DNA of 64,000 bases from Lachnospiraceae bacterium. Its GTDB lineage: Bacteria > Bacillota > Clostridia > Lachnospirales > Lachnospiraceae. Shown piece after piece: positions 43,627-52,744 of this stretch. The translations under genes and the position numbers were made by a program. Position 1 is the first letter of the stretch. Every line of letters starts with the position of its first letter. The DNA is taken from NCBI GenBank assembly GCA_017940415.1, contig JAGAYR010000009.1:124001-188000 (forward strand), in the 5' to 3' direction. The notes under the pieces are model-generated. The model searched no databases. It worked only from the letters and a program-made list of their open reading frames with translations, and was not told the DNA's origin.

Positions 43627-44655
43627 ATGAAAAAGAAAGCGTTGTTCATTGGGGGAACAGGCACTATCAGTACCGCTATAGTTAAGAGACTGGTTAACGA
43701 TCTTGACTGGGAAGTATGGGTATTAAACAGGGGTAACAGAAATGACGTACTTCCGGACTCGGTTCACAGCATAGTTTGTGATGTGAACGATGAGTCCGCG
43801 GTCCTTGAAAAGATCGGGGATATGACTTTTGATTGTGTATGCGAATTCATAGGATTCCATGTATCGCAGGTTGAAAGAGACTACAGACTTTTTAAAGATA
43901 AAACCAAGCAGTACATATACATCAGTTCCGCATCCGCTTATCATAAGCCGGCTGCCAATTATATCATCACCGAAGGAACGTCTCTTGCAAATCCCTACTG
44001 GCAGTATTCGAGAGATAAGATAGAGTGTGAAGAATTCCTCATGAAAAAATACAAAGAGGAAGGCTTCCCCGTAACCATAGTCCGTCCAAGTCATACATAT
44101 GATGAGAGAAACGTTCCTCTTGGAGTTCACGGTAAGAAGGGTTTCTGGCAGGTTATCAAGAGAATGCAGGAAGGTAAGCCCGTTATCATACAGGGGGACG
44201 GTTCAAGCCTCTGGACTCTTACCTGGAACGGAGATTTCGCAATCGGATATACCGGACTTATGGGTAACAGACACGCCATCGGTGAAGCATTCCAGATAAC
44301 TTCCGATGAAGCTCTTACCTGGGATCAGATCTACAGGACCATAGCGGATGCTCTTGGGGTTGAGCTGCATGCATATCATGTATCAACGGATTTTCTGCGT
44401 GCTGCAGGCGATAAGTACGGATTTGATTTCACCGGATCACTCCTTGGAGATAAATCCGTATCCGTTATATTCGATAACAGTAAGTTAAAGAGAGTGGTAC
44501 CCGATATGGCCACCAATGTGAGATTCGATATGGGCGTAAGGATTGCCCTGGATTATGTATTGTCACATCCCGAATGTCAGGTTGAAGATCCTGAATTCGA
44601 TGCCTGGTGTGACCGCGTTATCGCAGCCGTAGATAAAGCTAAAGAGATGGTTTAG
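43627..44655 (+). CDS. NAD-dependent epimerase/dehydratase family protein
   Basis: Extended SDR of 342 residues: nucleotide-binding GGTGTISTAIVKRL near the N-terminus and the Tyr-x3-Lys pair in YSRDKIECE near residue 125. Members act on nucleotide sugars or other sugars. It sits 17 bases after the Gfo/Idh/MocA gene and 47 bases before an isomerase-like gene, inside a sugar-catabolic run. GGGAGG precedes the ATG. Confidence 0.9.
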   Translation: MKKKALFIGGTGTISTAIVKRLVNDLDWEVWVLNRGNRNDVLPDSVHSIVCDVNDESAVLEKIGDMTFDCVCEFIGFHVSQVERDYRLFKDKTKQYIYISSASAYHKPAANYIITEGTSLANPYWQYSRDKIECEEFLMKKYKEEGFPVTIVRPSHTYDERNVPLGVHGKKGFWQVIKRMQEGKPVIIQGDGSSLWTLTWNGDFAIGYTGLMGNRHAIGEAFQITSDEALTWDQIYRTIADALGVELHAYHVSTDFLRAAGDKYGFDFTGSLLGDKSVSVIFDNSKLKRVVPDMATNVRFDMGVRIALDYVLSHPECQVEDPEFDAWCDRVIAAVDKAKEMV

Positions 44656-44687
44656 TGATAACAGAGGGGATGTTTTATTTTGTCATC
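44655..44687. repeat. Possible degenerate half-copy of the GGGGACGC palindrome
   Basis: The stretch right after the 43627 gene contains AGGGGATGTT and ends in ATTTTGTCATC, matching the inner part of the left arm of the 13439 repeat. The right arm is missing, so no hairpin forms. Confidence 0.35.
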
Positions 44688-44702
44688 TAGGAGAATAATA
44701 AT

Positions 44703-45536
44703 ATGAGACTCGGAACTTCATCGCCACTTCGCCATAGCTCACCGGAAGAATGGGCCGATAAGCAGGTAGAACTCGGATGTTCAACCGTTGTTTTTCCTGT
44801 TCAGAGTAATGAACCGGAAAGCAAAATAATCGCATATAAAGACGCAGCGGAAAAAGCAGGACTGACCATTGCCGAAGTGGGTATATGGAGAAATGCGCTG
44901 GCAGCGGATCCGGATGAAAGAAAAGCAAATATGGATTATTGCGTAGAGCAGCTTCGCCTTGCGGACTTTCTCGGGGCAAGATGTGCGGTTAATGTCGCAG
45001 GTTCTTTCGGACGTATCTGGGACGGAGGCTATAAAGAAAACTTTACAAAGGATGCATGGGACAAAACCGTAGCCATGGTAAGAGAGGTAATCGACCGTGC
45101 CAATCCCAAGAATACATATTTTACCCTTGAGCCCATGCCTTGGATGATTCCTACGGGTCCCAAGGATTATCTGAAACTTATCGAAGATGTGGACCGGAAC
45201 AGATTTGCCGTTCATATGGATATCATCAACATGATCAATTCCGCCGACAGATATTTCCATGCGGATGAATTTGTGGATGAGTGCGCAGAACTTTTGGGCG
45301 ATCGTATAAAGAGCTGTCATATTAAGGATGTTCATCTGGGAAGCTCGTATACTCTCAGACTTGAAGAGTGCGGCCCGGGCGACGGAGAATTTCCTTTAAG
45401 ACATTACGTGGAAAAAATGGATGCCATAGATCATGATATGCCCGTAATTCTCGAGCATCTTGATTCCGATGAAAAATACATCATGTTCATGGGATATCTC
45501 AGGGAGGAATTAAATGGCTTATACAAGAATGTCTGA
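44703..45536 (+). CDS. Sugar phosphate isomerase/epimerase (xylose isomerase-like TIM barrel)
   Basis: A 277-residue TIM-barrel protein of the AP-endonuclease-2 group, which isomerises sugars or polyol intermediates with a divalent metal. Strand-end acidic and histidine residues are visible in FTLEPMP, AVHMDIINM, CHIKDVHL and VILEHLD, which are the typical metal ligands (Glu, Asp/His, His, Glu). It overlaps the next gene by 23 bases. Part of the four-gene sugar operon. Confidence 0.9.
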   Translation: MRLGTSSPLRHSSPEEWADKQVELGCSTVVFPVQSNEPESKIIAYKDAAEKAGLTIAEVGIWRNALAADPDERKANMDYCVEQLRLADFLGARCAVNVAGSFGRIWDGGYKENFTKDAWDKTVAMVREVIDRANPKNTYFTLEPMPWMIPTGPKDYLKLIEDVDRNRFAVHMDIINMINSADRYFHADEFVDECAELLGDRIKSCHIKDVHLGSSYTLRLEECGPGDGEFPLRHYVEKMDAIDHDMPVILEHLDSDEKYIMFMGYLREELNGLYKNV

Positions 45537-46404
45537 TGCAAATGAGATCACTGCGAGGTATATGGATTCCATTTACTTCGAGCAAAGACTCATCGATTCC
45601 GTGGTGGCGGATACCTCTGCTGAATTTTGGGGAGAGAAATTTGACAGCCCGGTTCTGACTCCGGCATTTTCACATATCGGCCGGTTAAACGGAAGAGAGC
45701 TTTCGGGACTTGAAGAGTATTCCATCGCGGCAAAGAACTGCAACATATTAAACTTCTGCGGCATGATGGAAAACGACATGTTTAAAAAGATCGCAGATAC
45801 CGGCGCCAGGACTGTAAGGATCGTAAAACCTTATGCGGATAACGGAAAGGTTCGTGATCAGTTCGCATATGCAGAAAGCGTCGGGGCTTTCGGTATCGGA
45901 ATGGATATAGATCACATCTTCGGCGAGAACGGACTCGATGTGGTCGTGGGAGAGGAGATGGCGGTTCAGACCACCGATATGCTCAGGTCTTATGTTGAAT
46001 CGACCAAGCTCCCTTTCGTGGTAAAAGGAGTACTTAGCGTGGCCGATGCACTTAAATGTGCCGAGATAGGGGCAAAAGGAATCATCGTAAGCCACCACCA
46101 CGGACGTCTTCCTTATGCGGTACCGCCCATGATGATCCTTCCTGAGATAAAAGAGGCTCTTAAAGACAAAGATGTAAAAATATTTGTCGACTGCGGTATC
46201 GAGAGCGGATCGGATGTATATAAGGCACTGGCCCTCGGAGCGGACGGAGCGGCGGTAGGAAGATCCATGATGCCCTCTCTGGAAAAAGAAGGAATTCCCG
46301 GCGTAGAGAAGTTCCTTAATAATGTTACATCGGAACTGCGATTTGTCATGAGCTGTACGGGATTTAAAAATGTTTGCAAAATCGATGATTCTGCGCTATA
46401 TTAG
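45514..46404 (+). CDS. FMN-dependent alpha-hydroxy-acid dehydrogenase/oxidase family protein
   Basis: TIM-barrel flavoprotein of 296 residues, shorter than typical lactate oxidases (about 350-390). Family features: VVKGVLSVADALKCAEIGAKGI and the SHHHGRLPYAVPP motif, a variant of the usual S-N/H-H-G-G-R, then VDCGIESGSDVYKALALGADG and VGRSMM for FMN phosphate binding. GGAGGAA precedes the ATG, inside the previous gene. Possible role: oxidising a hydroxy-acid produced by the sugar pathway. Last gene of the operon. Confidence 0.87.
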   Translation: MAYTRMSDANEITARYMDSIYFEQRLIDSVVADTSAEFWGEKFDSPVLTPAFSHIGRLNGRELSGLEEYSIAAKNCNILNFCGMMENDMFKKIADTGARTVRIVKPYADNGKVRDQFAYAESVGAFGIGMDIDHIFGENGLDVVVGEEMAVQTTDMLRSYVESTKLPFVVKGVLSVADALKCAEIGAKGIIVSHHHGRLPYAVPPMMILPEIKEALKDKDVKIFVDCGIESGSDVYKALALGADGAAVGRSMMPSLEKEGIPGVEKFLNNVTSELRFVMSCTGFKNVCKIDDSALY

Positions 46405-46421
46405 TACCTGCATATTTGGTC

Positions 46422-46457
46422 AATGGGGACAGTTTCCGTAGGGACACTGTCCCCATT
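46422..46457. repeat. Short GGGGACAG palindrome
   Basis: Perfect 12-base arms AATGGGGACAGT / ACTGTCCCCATT around a 12-base centre. It lacks a T run. It shares the GGGGAC and GACAG cores with the 13439 and 56711 repeats and follows an operon end in the same way. The rest of 46405-46612 is AT-rich with nothing recognisable. Confidence 0.7.
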
Positions 46458-46612
46458 TGCATGTATACTGAAAAGTTGGTAAATTTACAAAAAAATAATT
46501 TAATCATAGTTTCCATTTCAAAATGCATACTGCTTATTTTAACGGCATTTAAAATGAATTTTTATACAAAACGTTTTCGTAAGTTTCCGAAAATGCCACG
46601 AGCGGCAAATTT

Positions 46613-46645
46613 TTGACTTTTCTGGAAAAAATTTTGTGATATAGT
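46613..46645 (+). promoter_or_regulatory. Promoter of the 46655 gene (extended -10)
   Basis: TTGACT (46613-46618) and TGATATAGT (46637-46645), which contains a TGn-TATAGT extended -10. The -35 spacing is long (21 bases), so the extended -10 probably matters most. Expected start is 3-6 bases before the ATG. Confidence 0.5.
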
Positions 46646-46654
46646 CTTAATGTT

Positions 46655-47197
46655 ATGGACTCGGAGAGGATAAAAGAACGCACTTCCGATTATGAGGTAG
46701 AATTTATCAGGGATGAGAAGGGGCGTCTTAAGAAAAAAGCCCGTTACAAAGGCCCTGACTTTTATTATGTCCTGCCTGAGGAGATAAGAAAGAAGGCAAG
46801 ATATCTTTTAGGTGTATTCATTCTGATGGATATTGTTTTCACCATGATACCTCTTTTGATATCCGATCCTTTTATGCACAATTGGTACACTTCAGCGCCG
46901 CTTATCATGTGTCTGCTGGGAGACGTACATTTAATAATGGGATTTGTCACCTTCCTTACCGCGAAGGAACCTCTTAAGAGAGAGGATACCAAGCACGGGT
47001 TTGAGAGAATAGCCATATGGGCACTTTTGAATACGATCTTTTCATTCGTATCTTCGGTCTCTCAGATCGTATGGCATGTAAAGAACGGATTTGAACTCCT
47101 GAATACATGTATAACCGTAAGCACGATTTTTATATTTGTTTTTTCTATATTAATAGGTAAAGCTAAGGGCTGCGCCGAGGCAAAGGAAAACAAATAA
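46655..47197 (+). CDS. Four-helix membrane protein of unknown function, 180 aa
   Basis: Small integral membrane protein: a charged cytoplasmic N-terminus of about 45 residues, then four membrane helices (LLGVFILMDIVFTMIPLLI, IMCLLGDVHLIMGFVTFLT, ALLNTIFSFVSSVSQIV, CITVSTIFIFVFSILIG). No conserved catalytic motif. There is no ribosome binding site before ATG 46655 and the promoter ends only a few bases upstream, so translation may be leaderless. It precedes the peptide importer but is separated by an AT-rich gap. Family not recognised. Confidence 0.7.
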   Translation: MDSERIKERTSDYEVEFIRDEKGRLKKKARYKGPDFYYVLPEEIRKKARYLLGVFILMDIVFTMIPLLISDPFMHNWYTSAPLIMCLLGDVHLIMGFVTFLTAKEPLKREDTKHGFERIAIWALLNTIFSFVSSVSQIVWHVKNGFELLNTCITVSTIFIFVFSILIGKAKGCAEAKENK

Positions 47198-47269
47198 CAA
47201 TCATCCATAGCGGATGTGTTATATTTCGATCTTATGTCGAAAGAAATGCTTATAGGAGGATTAGAAAAA

Positions 47270-49585
47270 ATGAAAAGCAAGAAATTAATGGCTATGCTTC
47301 TCTCAGCCGGAATGACGCTTTCCATGATCGCAGGCTGCCAGAACAGCGCGAATGTGGACGTTCCCGATACTGAGACCGAGCAGGAGCAGGGACAGGAAGG
47401 CGATGTTACCGAGCCTGCCCAGACCTCGGAGGGGGATTCTACACTTGTTTATGCAACATCAACATTTGGTCAGAAGTTCAGCCCTTTCTTTGTTACCACT
47501 GCTTACGATCAGGAAGTTGTTGACCTTACTCAGGGAGCACTGCTTGCAGCTGACCGTGGCGGCGCAGTTATCAACAACGGTATCGAAGGTGAGATCGTAA
47601 CTTACAACGGTTCCGATTATGAGTACAAGGGAATGGGCGATGTTGAAGTCGTTCAGAACGCTGACGGATCTGTAGATTATAACCTTACCATGAAAGAGGG
47701 CGTTAAGTTCTCTGACGGTGTTGACGCAACCATCGATGATGTAATCTTCACCATTTATGTAATGTGCGATCCTACTTACGACGGACAGTCTACCATTTAT
47801 GCACTTCCCATCGAAGGAATGTCCGAGTACCGTGGAGGTATGGATTCCAGAGGAAACGTTATCTTCGCAGCAGGCGAAGAGGGATATGCAGATACCGACC
47901 TCTACACCGAGGATCAGTACAATGCATTCTGGGATTACTATAATAACAACGCAGGCGCTGACTTTGCTCAGGAGATCGTTGATTACTGTATCGCTAACGG
48001 ATACAACTCAGCAGATGATTCTGTAGCTGACTGCGCTGCAAACTGGGGATTCGAGCTTGAAGCTGATGCAACCGCTCAGGATTTTTGGGATACCATCGTA
48101 GCTTCTTATGATTCTGCTGAGGAAGCTGAGTCTGTTGAGTCCGCAGGTTCTACCAGACTTCAGCTCACCATCGCTGCTCTTGGCGCAGAGTATGAGACCG
48201 GTGTTTCTACCGGAGAAGCTGCTGAGAATATCTCAGGTATAGAGAAGACCGGCGATCACAGCCTCACCGTTCACATGACCGAGTACGATGCTACCGCTAT
48301 CTACAACATGGCGTTCCCCATCGCTCCTCTTCACTACTATGGTGATACTTCTCTTTATGATTATGACAACAACAGCTTCGGCTTCGTAAAGGGTGACCTT
48401 TCCGGAGTAAAGGCTAAGAATACAGAGCCTCTCGGATGCGGACCTTACTCCTTCGAGGGATACTCAAACGGTGTTGTTACTCTTAAGGCTAACCCCTACT
48501 ATTATGAAGGCGAGCCTAAGACCACTTACATCCTTCTTCAGGAGTCTGTTGATTCCGACTATGTTCCCGGTATCGTAACCGGATCTTTCGACATTGCGGT
48601 TCCTACCATCAGCGATGATGTAGTTAAGGCTATCAAGGACGCTAACAACGGAGAACTTGTAGGCGACAGCATCACCACCGTTCTTGTTGACTACCGTGGA
48701 TACGGATATCTCGGAATTAACGCTGACCTTGTAAACGTAGGCGGAGATCCCGCTTCAGAGGCTTCCAAGAATCTTCGTAAGGGATTCATGACCCTCTTCT
48801 CAGTTTATCGTGATACCGTTATCAATTCTTACTACGGAGATCGTGCATCTGTTATCCAGTATCCTATCTCCAACACTTCATGGGCAGCACCTCAGCCTGC
48901 AGATGAAGGATATGTTACCGCTTACTCTGTAGATGTAGACGGAAATGCAATTTACGATGCTTCAATGAACGAGGAGCAGCGTTATGAGGCAGCTAAGGAA
49001 GCTGCAATCGGATTCTTCAAGGCAGCAGGATTCAACTATGATGAAGCTACCGGCCAGTTCACCGATTTCACCGAGACTTACGAAGTAATGATCCCCGGAC
49101 AGGGACAGCAGGATCACCCTGCATACGGCGTTGCTGTAGCAGCATCCGAAGTACTTGAGAGCATGGGAATCAAGCTTCAGGTTAACGACGTAGGAACTTC
49201 AGTTTGGAACAATGCACTTGAGTCCAACACCGCTATGATGTGGGCAGCTGCATGGCAGGCAACCGTAGATCCCGATATGACTCAGGTTTACTCCAGCGCA
49301 AATGCACACGGCAACGGAACCAACTCCAACCACTATGCTGTAGACGATGCAGATCTCGATGAGCTTATCAGAACAGGACGTCAGAGCGCTGATACCGAAG
49401 AGAGAAAGGCTATCTACAAAGAGGCAATGGAGATCATCATGGATTGGGGCTGCGAGCTTCCTCTTTATCAGAGAAAGAACTGCACCACCTTCTCTACCGA
49501 GCGTGTTGACATTGCTACCATCCCTCAGGATATGACTCCTTATTGGGTATGGTATGCAGAGATCCATACTATGGAAGCAAAATAA
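47270..49585 (+). CDS. oppA: Peptide ABC transporter substrate-binding lipoprotein (OppA/DppA family)
   Basis: Extracytoplasmic receptor anchored by the lipidated Cys23 of the lipobox IAGC. SBP family 5. At 771 residues it is larger than usual (about 540) because of extra acidic segments after residue 190 (DLYTEDQYNAFWDYYNNNAG and a following Ala/Glu-rich part). Family 5 hallmarks: VDYNLTMKEGVKFSDG, LGCGPYSFEGY and the C-terminal ELPLYQRKN. ATG 47270 follows GGAGG; several upstream in-frame ATGs lack such a site. First gene of the import operon, whose substrates are probably oligopeptides. Confidence 0.92.
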   Translation: MKSKKLMAMLLSAGMTLSMIAGCQNSANVDVPDTETEQEQGQEGDVTEPAQTSEGDSTLVYATSTFGQKFSPFFVTTAYDQEVVDLTQGALLAADRGGAVINNGIEGEIVTYNGSDYEYKGMGDVEVVQNADGSVDYNLTMKEGVKFSDGVDATIDDVIFTIYVMCDPTYDGQSTIYALPIEGMSEYRGGMDSRGNVIFAAGEEGYADTDLYTEDQYNAFWDYYNNNAGADFAQEIVDYCIANGYNSADDSVADCAANWGFELEADATAQDFWDTIVASYDSAEEAESVESAGSTRLQLTIAALGAEYETGVSTGEAAENISGIEKTGDHSLTVHMTEYDATAIYNMAFPIAPLHYYGDTSLYDYDNNSFGFVKGDLSGVKAKNTEPLGCGPYSFEGYSNGVVTLKANPYYYEGEPKTTYILLQESVDSDYVPGIVTGSFDIAVPTISDDVVKAIKDANNGELVGDSITTVLVDYRGYGYLGINADLVNVGGDPASEASKNLRKGFMTLFSVYRDTVINSYYGDRASVIQYPISNTSWAAPQPADEGYVTAYSVDVDGNAIYDASMNEEQRYEAAKEAAIGFFKAAGFNYDEATGQFTDFTETYEVMIPGQGQQDHPAYGVAVAASEVLESMGIKLQVNDVGTSVWNNALESNTAMMWAAAWQATVDPDMTQVYSSANAHGNGTNSNHYAVDDADLDELIRTGRQSADTEERKAIYKEAMEIIMDWGCELPLYQRKNCTTFSTERVDIATIPQDMTPYWVWYAEIHTMEAK

Positions 49586-49602
49586 TTCTTTAGAATAACT
49601 TT

Positions 49603-49645
49603 CCGGATGAGAGGAGGCACTCGCCTCCTCCCAATATCCGGTTTT
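49603..49645 (+). terminator. Stem-loop between the binding-protein and permease genes
   Basis: CCGGAT / ATCCGG outer stem enclosing a perfect GAGGAGGC / GCCTCCTC stem with a 4-base loop, followed by four T. A partial terminator or mRNA-stabilising element that would keep oppA above the permeases. Confidence 0.75.
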
Positions 49646-49664
49646 AGAAGGCAGGATTTTTAAA

Positions 49665-50654
49665 ATGGCTAAGTTTATAATCAAACGATTATTGTACAGC
49701 GTACTTATTCTTTTCTTCGTCATGTTTCTCATCTACGTGCTGATGTATAACATGCCCACGAGCTTTGTTGAGACGAAGGCAAGAGAACTCGCATCCCGTC
49801 CCGGAGCTACCAAGAGCTATACCGAGTGGCTTGCGGATCTTAACGCACAATACGGAATGGATAAGGGCGTGGTACAGGGATACTTCGTTTGGCTTAGCAG
49901 CGCTGTCCGCGGAAACTGGGGAGACAGCTGGCAGTGGACTGTCCCCGTTCTTGAGAAGTTCAATAATACGGTCTGGTACAGTTTTGCACTGGGACTGGTT
50001 TCTTTTATCTTTGAAGTTATAATCGCAATACCGCTTGGAATCACAGCGGCCAAAAAACAATACAGCTTTACGGATTACTTCACCACCGTTGTCGCCATGG
50101 TAAGTATTTCGTTACCTACATTCTTCCTGGCGACCCTTCTTAAATATGTCTTTGCGGTCAAACTCGGATGGGTTGATCTCACCGGTATGCAGGGACGTGA
50201 TTATCAGTTTTTATCTACTTTTGGAAAATTCCTGGATTTAGCGAAGCACTTCGCACTTCCTGCCGTAACTCTTACCGTTATCGGTATCGGAAGCCTTATG
50301 CGCTATACCCGTACAAATATGCTGGAAGTTCTTAATTCCGATTACATCAGAACCGCTCGTGCGAAGGGCGTTCCCGAAAAGAAAGTTATCGGAAAGCACG
50401 CTTTCAGAAATACACTCATTCCTCTTGTAACCATGCTTGGCGGAATGCTCCCCGGACTTTTCTCCGGAGCGCTTATTACCGAGACACTCTTCGGTATCAG
50501 AGGAATCGGCTATGCTTCATACTATTCAATGACACAGGCGGATATTCCGTTTATCATGTTCTACCTTGCATTTATTTCGGTGCTGACACTTCTCGGAAAC
50601 CTGATCTCCGATCTGCTCTATGCTGCGGTTGATCCCAGAGTGCGCCTGAGTTGA
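49665..50654 (+). CDS. oppB: Peptide ABC transporter permease, OppB/DppB type
   Basis: Inner-membrane permease of 329 residues with six helices. MAKFIIKRLLYSVLILFFVM is the typical N-terminal helix; the EAA-like loop RTARAKGVPEKKVIGKHAFRNTLIP contacts the ATPases; and the end DLLYAAVDPRVRLS is characteristic of DppB/OppB. Co-transcribed with the following permease and ATPases. Confidence 0.94.
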   Translation: MAKFIIKRLLYSVLILFFVMFLIYVLMYNMPTSFVETKARELASRPGATKSYTEWLADLNAQYGMDKGVVQGYFVWLSSAVRGNWGDSWQWTVPVLEKFNNTVWYSFALGLVSFIFEVIIAIPLGITAAKKQYSFTDYFTTVVAMVSISLPTFFLATLLKYVFAVKLGWVDLTGMQGRDYQFLSTFGKFLDLAKHFALPAVTLTVIGIGSLMRYTRTNMLEVLNSDYIRTARAKGVPEKKVIGKHAFRNTLIPLVTMLGGMLPGLFSGALITETLFGIRGIGYASYYSMTQADIPFIMFYLAFISVLTLLGNLISDLLYAAVDPRVRLS

Positions 50655-50682
50655 TAATTATTGAAAAGGAATCTATAGAGAC

Positions 50683-52716
50683 ATGGCTTCATATAATCTG
50701 AATGAAATATTAAAAGCGAAGGCCGGAAAAGGCGATAAGCAGGGAACAGTCGGACTTGATGACGTTGCCCGCGTTAAGGTTCTTTCTCCCGGAAGACAGG
50801 TTTTCAAGAGATTTATCAGAAACCGCCTTGCAGTATTCGGAAGCGTTCTTCTGATCATAATGTTTGTATTCTCTTTCCTGGGTCCTCTTTTTTATCACTG
50901 CGGACAGAAGGAGATTTTCTACAAATATGATTCTCAGAATATAAACTACGGACTGGCCAAGGAGATTACCAGCTATACCGGATATAACGTTTCAAGCGAT
51001 ATATCGGTTCCCAGATCTGCGACCACATCAGTTAACAGCGTGGCCAAGAGCCTTATCGCAGCTGATGAGGATTCCGCGATCATTGCAACGGACGACGGTT
51101 CATTCCTCTTAAACAGAGTAAATGACGATGTCTTTGTACTTGCATCGGTAAACGCATCCAAGATTGCTTCAGTGGGTGAAGGAAGTGCACTCGTCGGTGT
51201 CTACGACATGGTAGGCGGTAAGATCAGTTTCACCGGACAGGAGATAGAAGGTCTTCTTGAAGCTCTTACTAAGAACTTCAGCAGAACCGGCGGTTCATTC
51301 ACATATGAAGGTGTCAGATACACATATGAGAAGGACGTTGCCAAGTCTTACAACATTTATTCAGAGCTTGACGGCGTAGTTCTTTTTGACAATTCGCTTC
51401 CCGAAGCTTTTGCGGATGCATTTGAGAAAGCTGCAGACAAGAAAGCTTATTCATTCACCGCAGGCGGAAAGACATATTATATCGTGGAGACAAATTCCGG
51501 ATTTGATGCATATTCCGCATCAGGCGAAAAGACTGCGATGGTATATACCAGATACACCTTTAACGCCATTACCACAGATGTTAAGATCTCAGATTCACTT
51601 AAGGCAAATACACTTCTTCACATCACCGACGGCAAATCATTTGATGTTGACGGAACTTCTTATAAGGTTGGCGAATCCGAGGGACTGATCATCCTTAAGG
51701 ATGGAGACGGTAAGGAGATTGCAGAACTATCCACTTTCTCCGTTAAGAGATACTCCGGTGAAGACAGTATTGAATACGATCTGAAAAAAGAGATCGAAGA
51801 GCTTGTACTTGAAATGTCCGAGAACGGTGAGAAGACCAGAACTCTGGTTTATGACCTTCCTTATCAGGATGAGAACGGACTTTACGTATATGACGAAGAA
51901 GGAAATCTTCAGTACTCTCAGGCAGAACTTACCATCACCAAGAGAGATACCGGAGAATATGTCATCAACTGCGACCAGGTAATATATGTCATCGATATGT
52001 TCGCTTTTTCTTCCAAGGAGCACATCCTCGGAACAGACGGAGACGGATTCGATGTTCTTGCCAGAGTTATGTACGGCGGACGAGTATCACTTATGGTAGG
52101 TTTCGTAGTCGTATTCCTTGAGATCATCCTCGGCGTTATCATGGGTGGTCTTGCAGGATACTACGGCGGATGGGTAGATAACCTCATCATGAGACTGGTA
52201 GATATTTTCTACTGTTTGCCTTCACTTCCCATCATGATCATCCTTGGTGCGACCATGGACTCACTGAGAATGGACACTTATCTCAGACTCGTCATCATGA
52301 TGGCAACCCTTGGATTCCTCGGATGGGCAGGTGTTGCACGTATGGTGCGCGGCCAGATCCTTTCACTTCGCGAGCAGGAGTTCATGGTAGCTGCAGAGGC
52401 AACCGGAATCAGGGTTCGTAAGAGAATCTTCAGACACCTTATTCCCAACGTAATGCCTCAGCTGATCGTCATCGCAACCATGGGTATGGGTTCAGTCATT
52501 CTTACCGAGTCCACCCTTTCATTCCTCGGCCTTGGTGTTAAGCATCCTCTTGCTACATGGGGAACCATCATCAACTCCGTTTCATCCGCAACTGCGATGG
52601 CTCATTACCAGCATATATGGATCCCCGTTGGTCTTCTTATCTGTCTTACCGTTATAGCATTCAACTTTGTAGGTGACGGATTAAGAGACGCATACGATCC
52701 TAAGTCCAAGAGATAA
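50683..52716 (+). CDS. oppC: Peptide ABC transporter permease, OppC/DppC type, with a large extra-cytoplasmic insertion
   Basis: OppC-like permease of 677 residues, more than twice the usual 300. The first helix is at about 50-70 (FRLAVFGSVLLIIMFVF region), and the regular OppC core begins near residue 446 with ILGTDGDGFDVLARVMYGGR, followed by five helices and the EAA motif MVAAEATGIRVRKRIFRHLIPN. The insertion (about 72-445) is beta-rich and soluble, facing outside; it contains three imperfect repeats of about 30-35 residues, each with a F-x3-G-x-x-Y core. AAAGGA precedes the ATG. Function of the insertion is unknown; it could help capture substrate or bind another surface protein. Confidence 0.9.
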   Translation: MASYNLNEILKAKAGKGDKQGTVGLDDVARVKVLSPGRQVFKRFIRNRLAVFGSVLLIIMFVFSFLGPLFYHCGQKEIFYKYDSQNINYGLAKEITSYTGYNVSSDISVPRSATTSVNSVAKSLIAADEDSAIIATDDGSFLLNRVNDDVFVLASVNASKIASVGEGSALVGVYDMVGGKISFTGQEIEGLLEALTKNFSRTGGSFTYEGVRYTYEKDVAKSYNIYSELDGVVLFDNSLPEAFADAFEKAADKKAYSFTAGGKTYYIVETNSGFDAYSASGEKTAMVYTRYTFNAITTDVKISDSLKANTLLHITDGKSFDVDGTSYKVGESEGLIILKDGDGKEIAELSTFSVKRYSGEDSIEYDLKKEIEELVLEMSENGEKTRTLVYDLPYQDENGLYVYDEEGNLQYSQAELTITKRDTGEYVINCDQVIYVIDMFAFSSKEHILGTDGDGFDVLARVMYGGRVSLMVGFVVVFLEIILGVIMGGLAGYYGGWVDNLIMRLVDIFYCLPSLPIMIILGATMDSLRMDTYLRLVIMMATLGFLGWAGVARMVRGQILSLREQEFMVAAEATGIRVRKRIFRHLIPNVMPQLIVIATMGMGSVILTESTLSFLGLGVKHPLATWGTIINSVSSATAMAHYQHIWIPVGLLICLTVIAFNFVGDGLRDAYDPKSKR

Positions 52717-52744
52717 CAGTAAAAAGCTTTTTAAGAGGTTTGTC

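Noticed and set aside
46422-46457. Palindrome taken as an ordinary rho-independent terminator
   Set aside because: No T run follows and the sequence shares its core with two other intergenic palindromes, so a repeat family is the better label.
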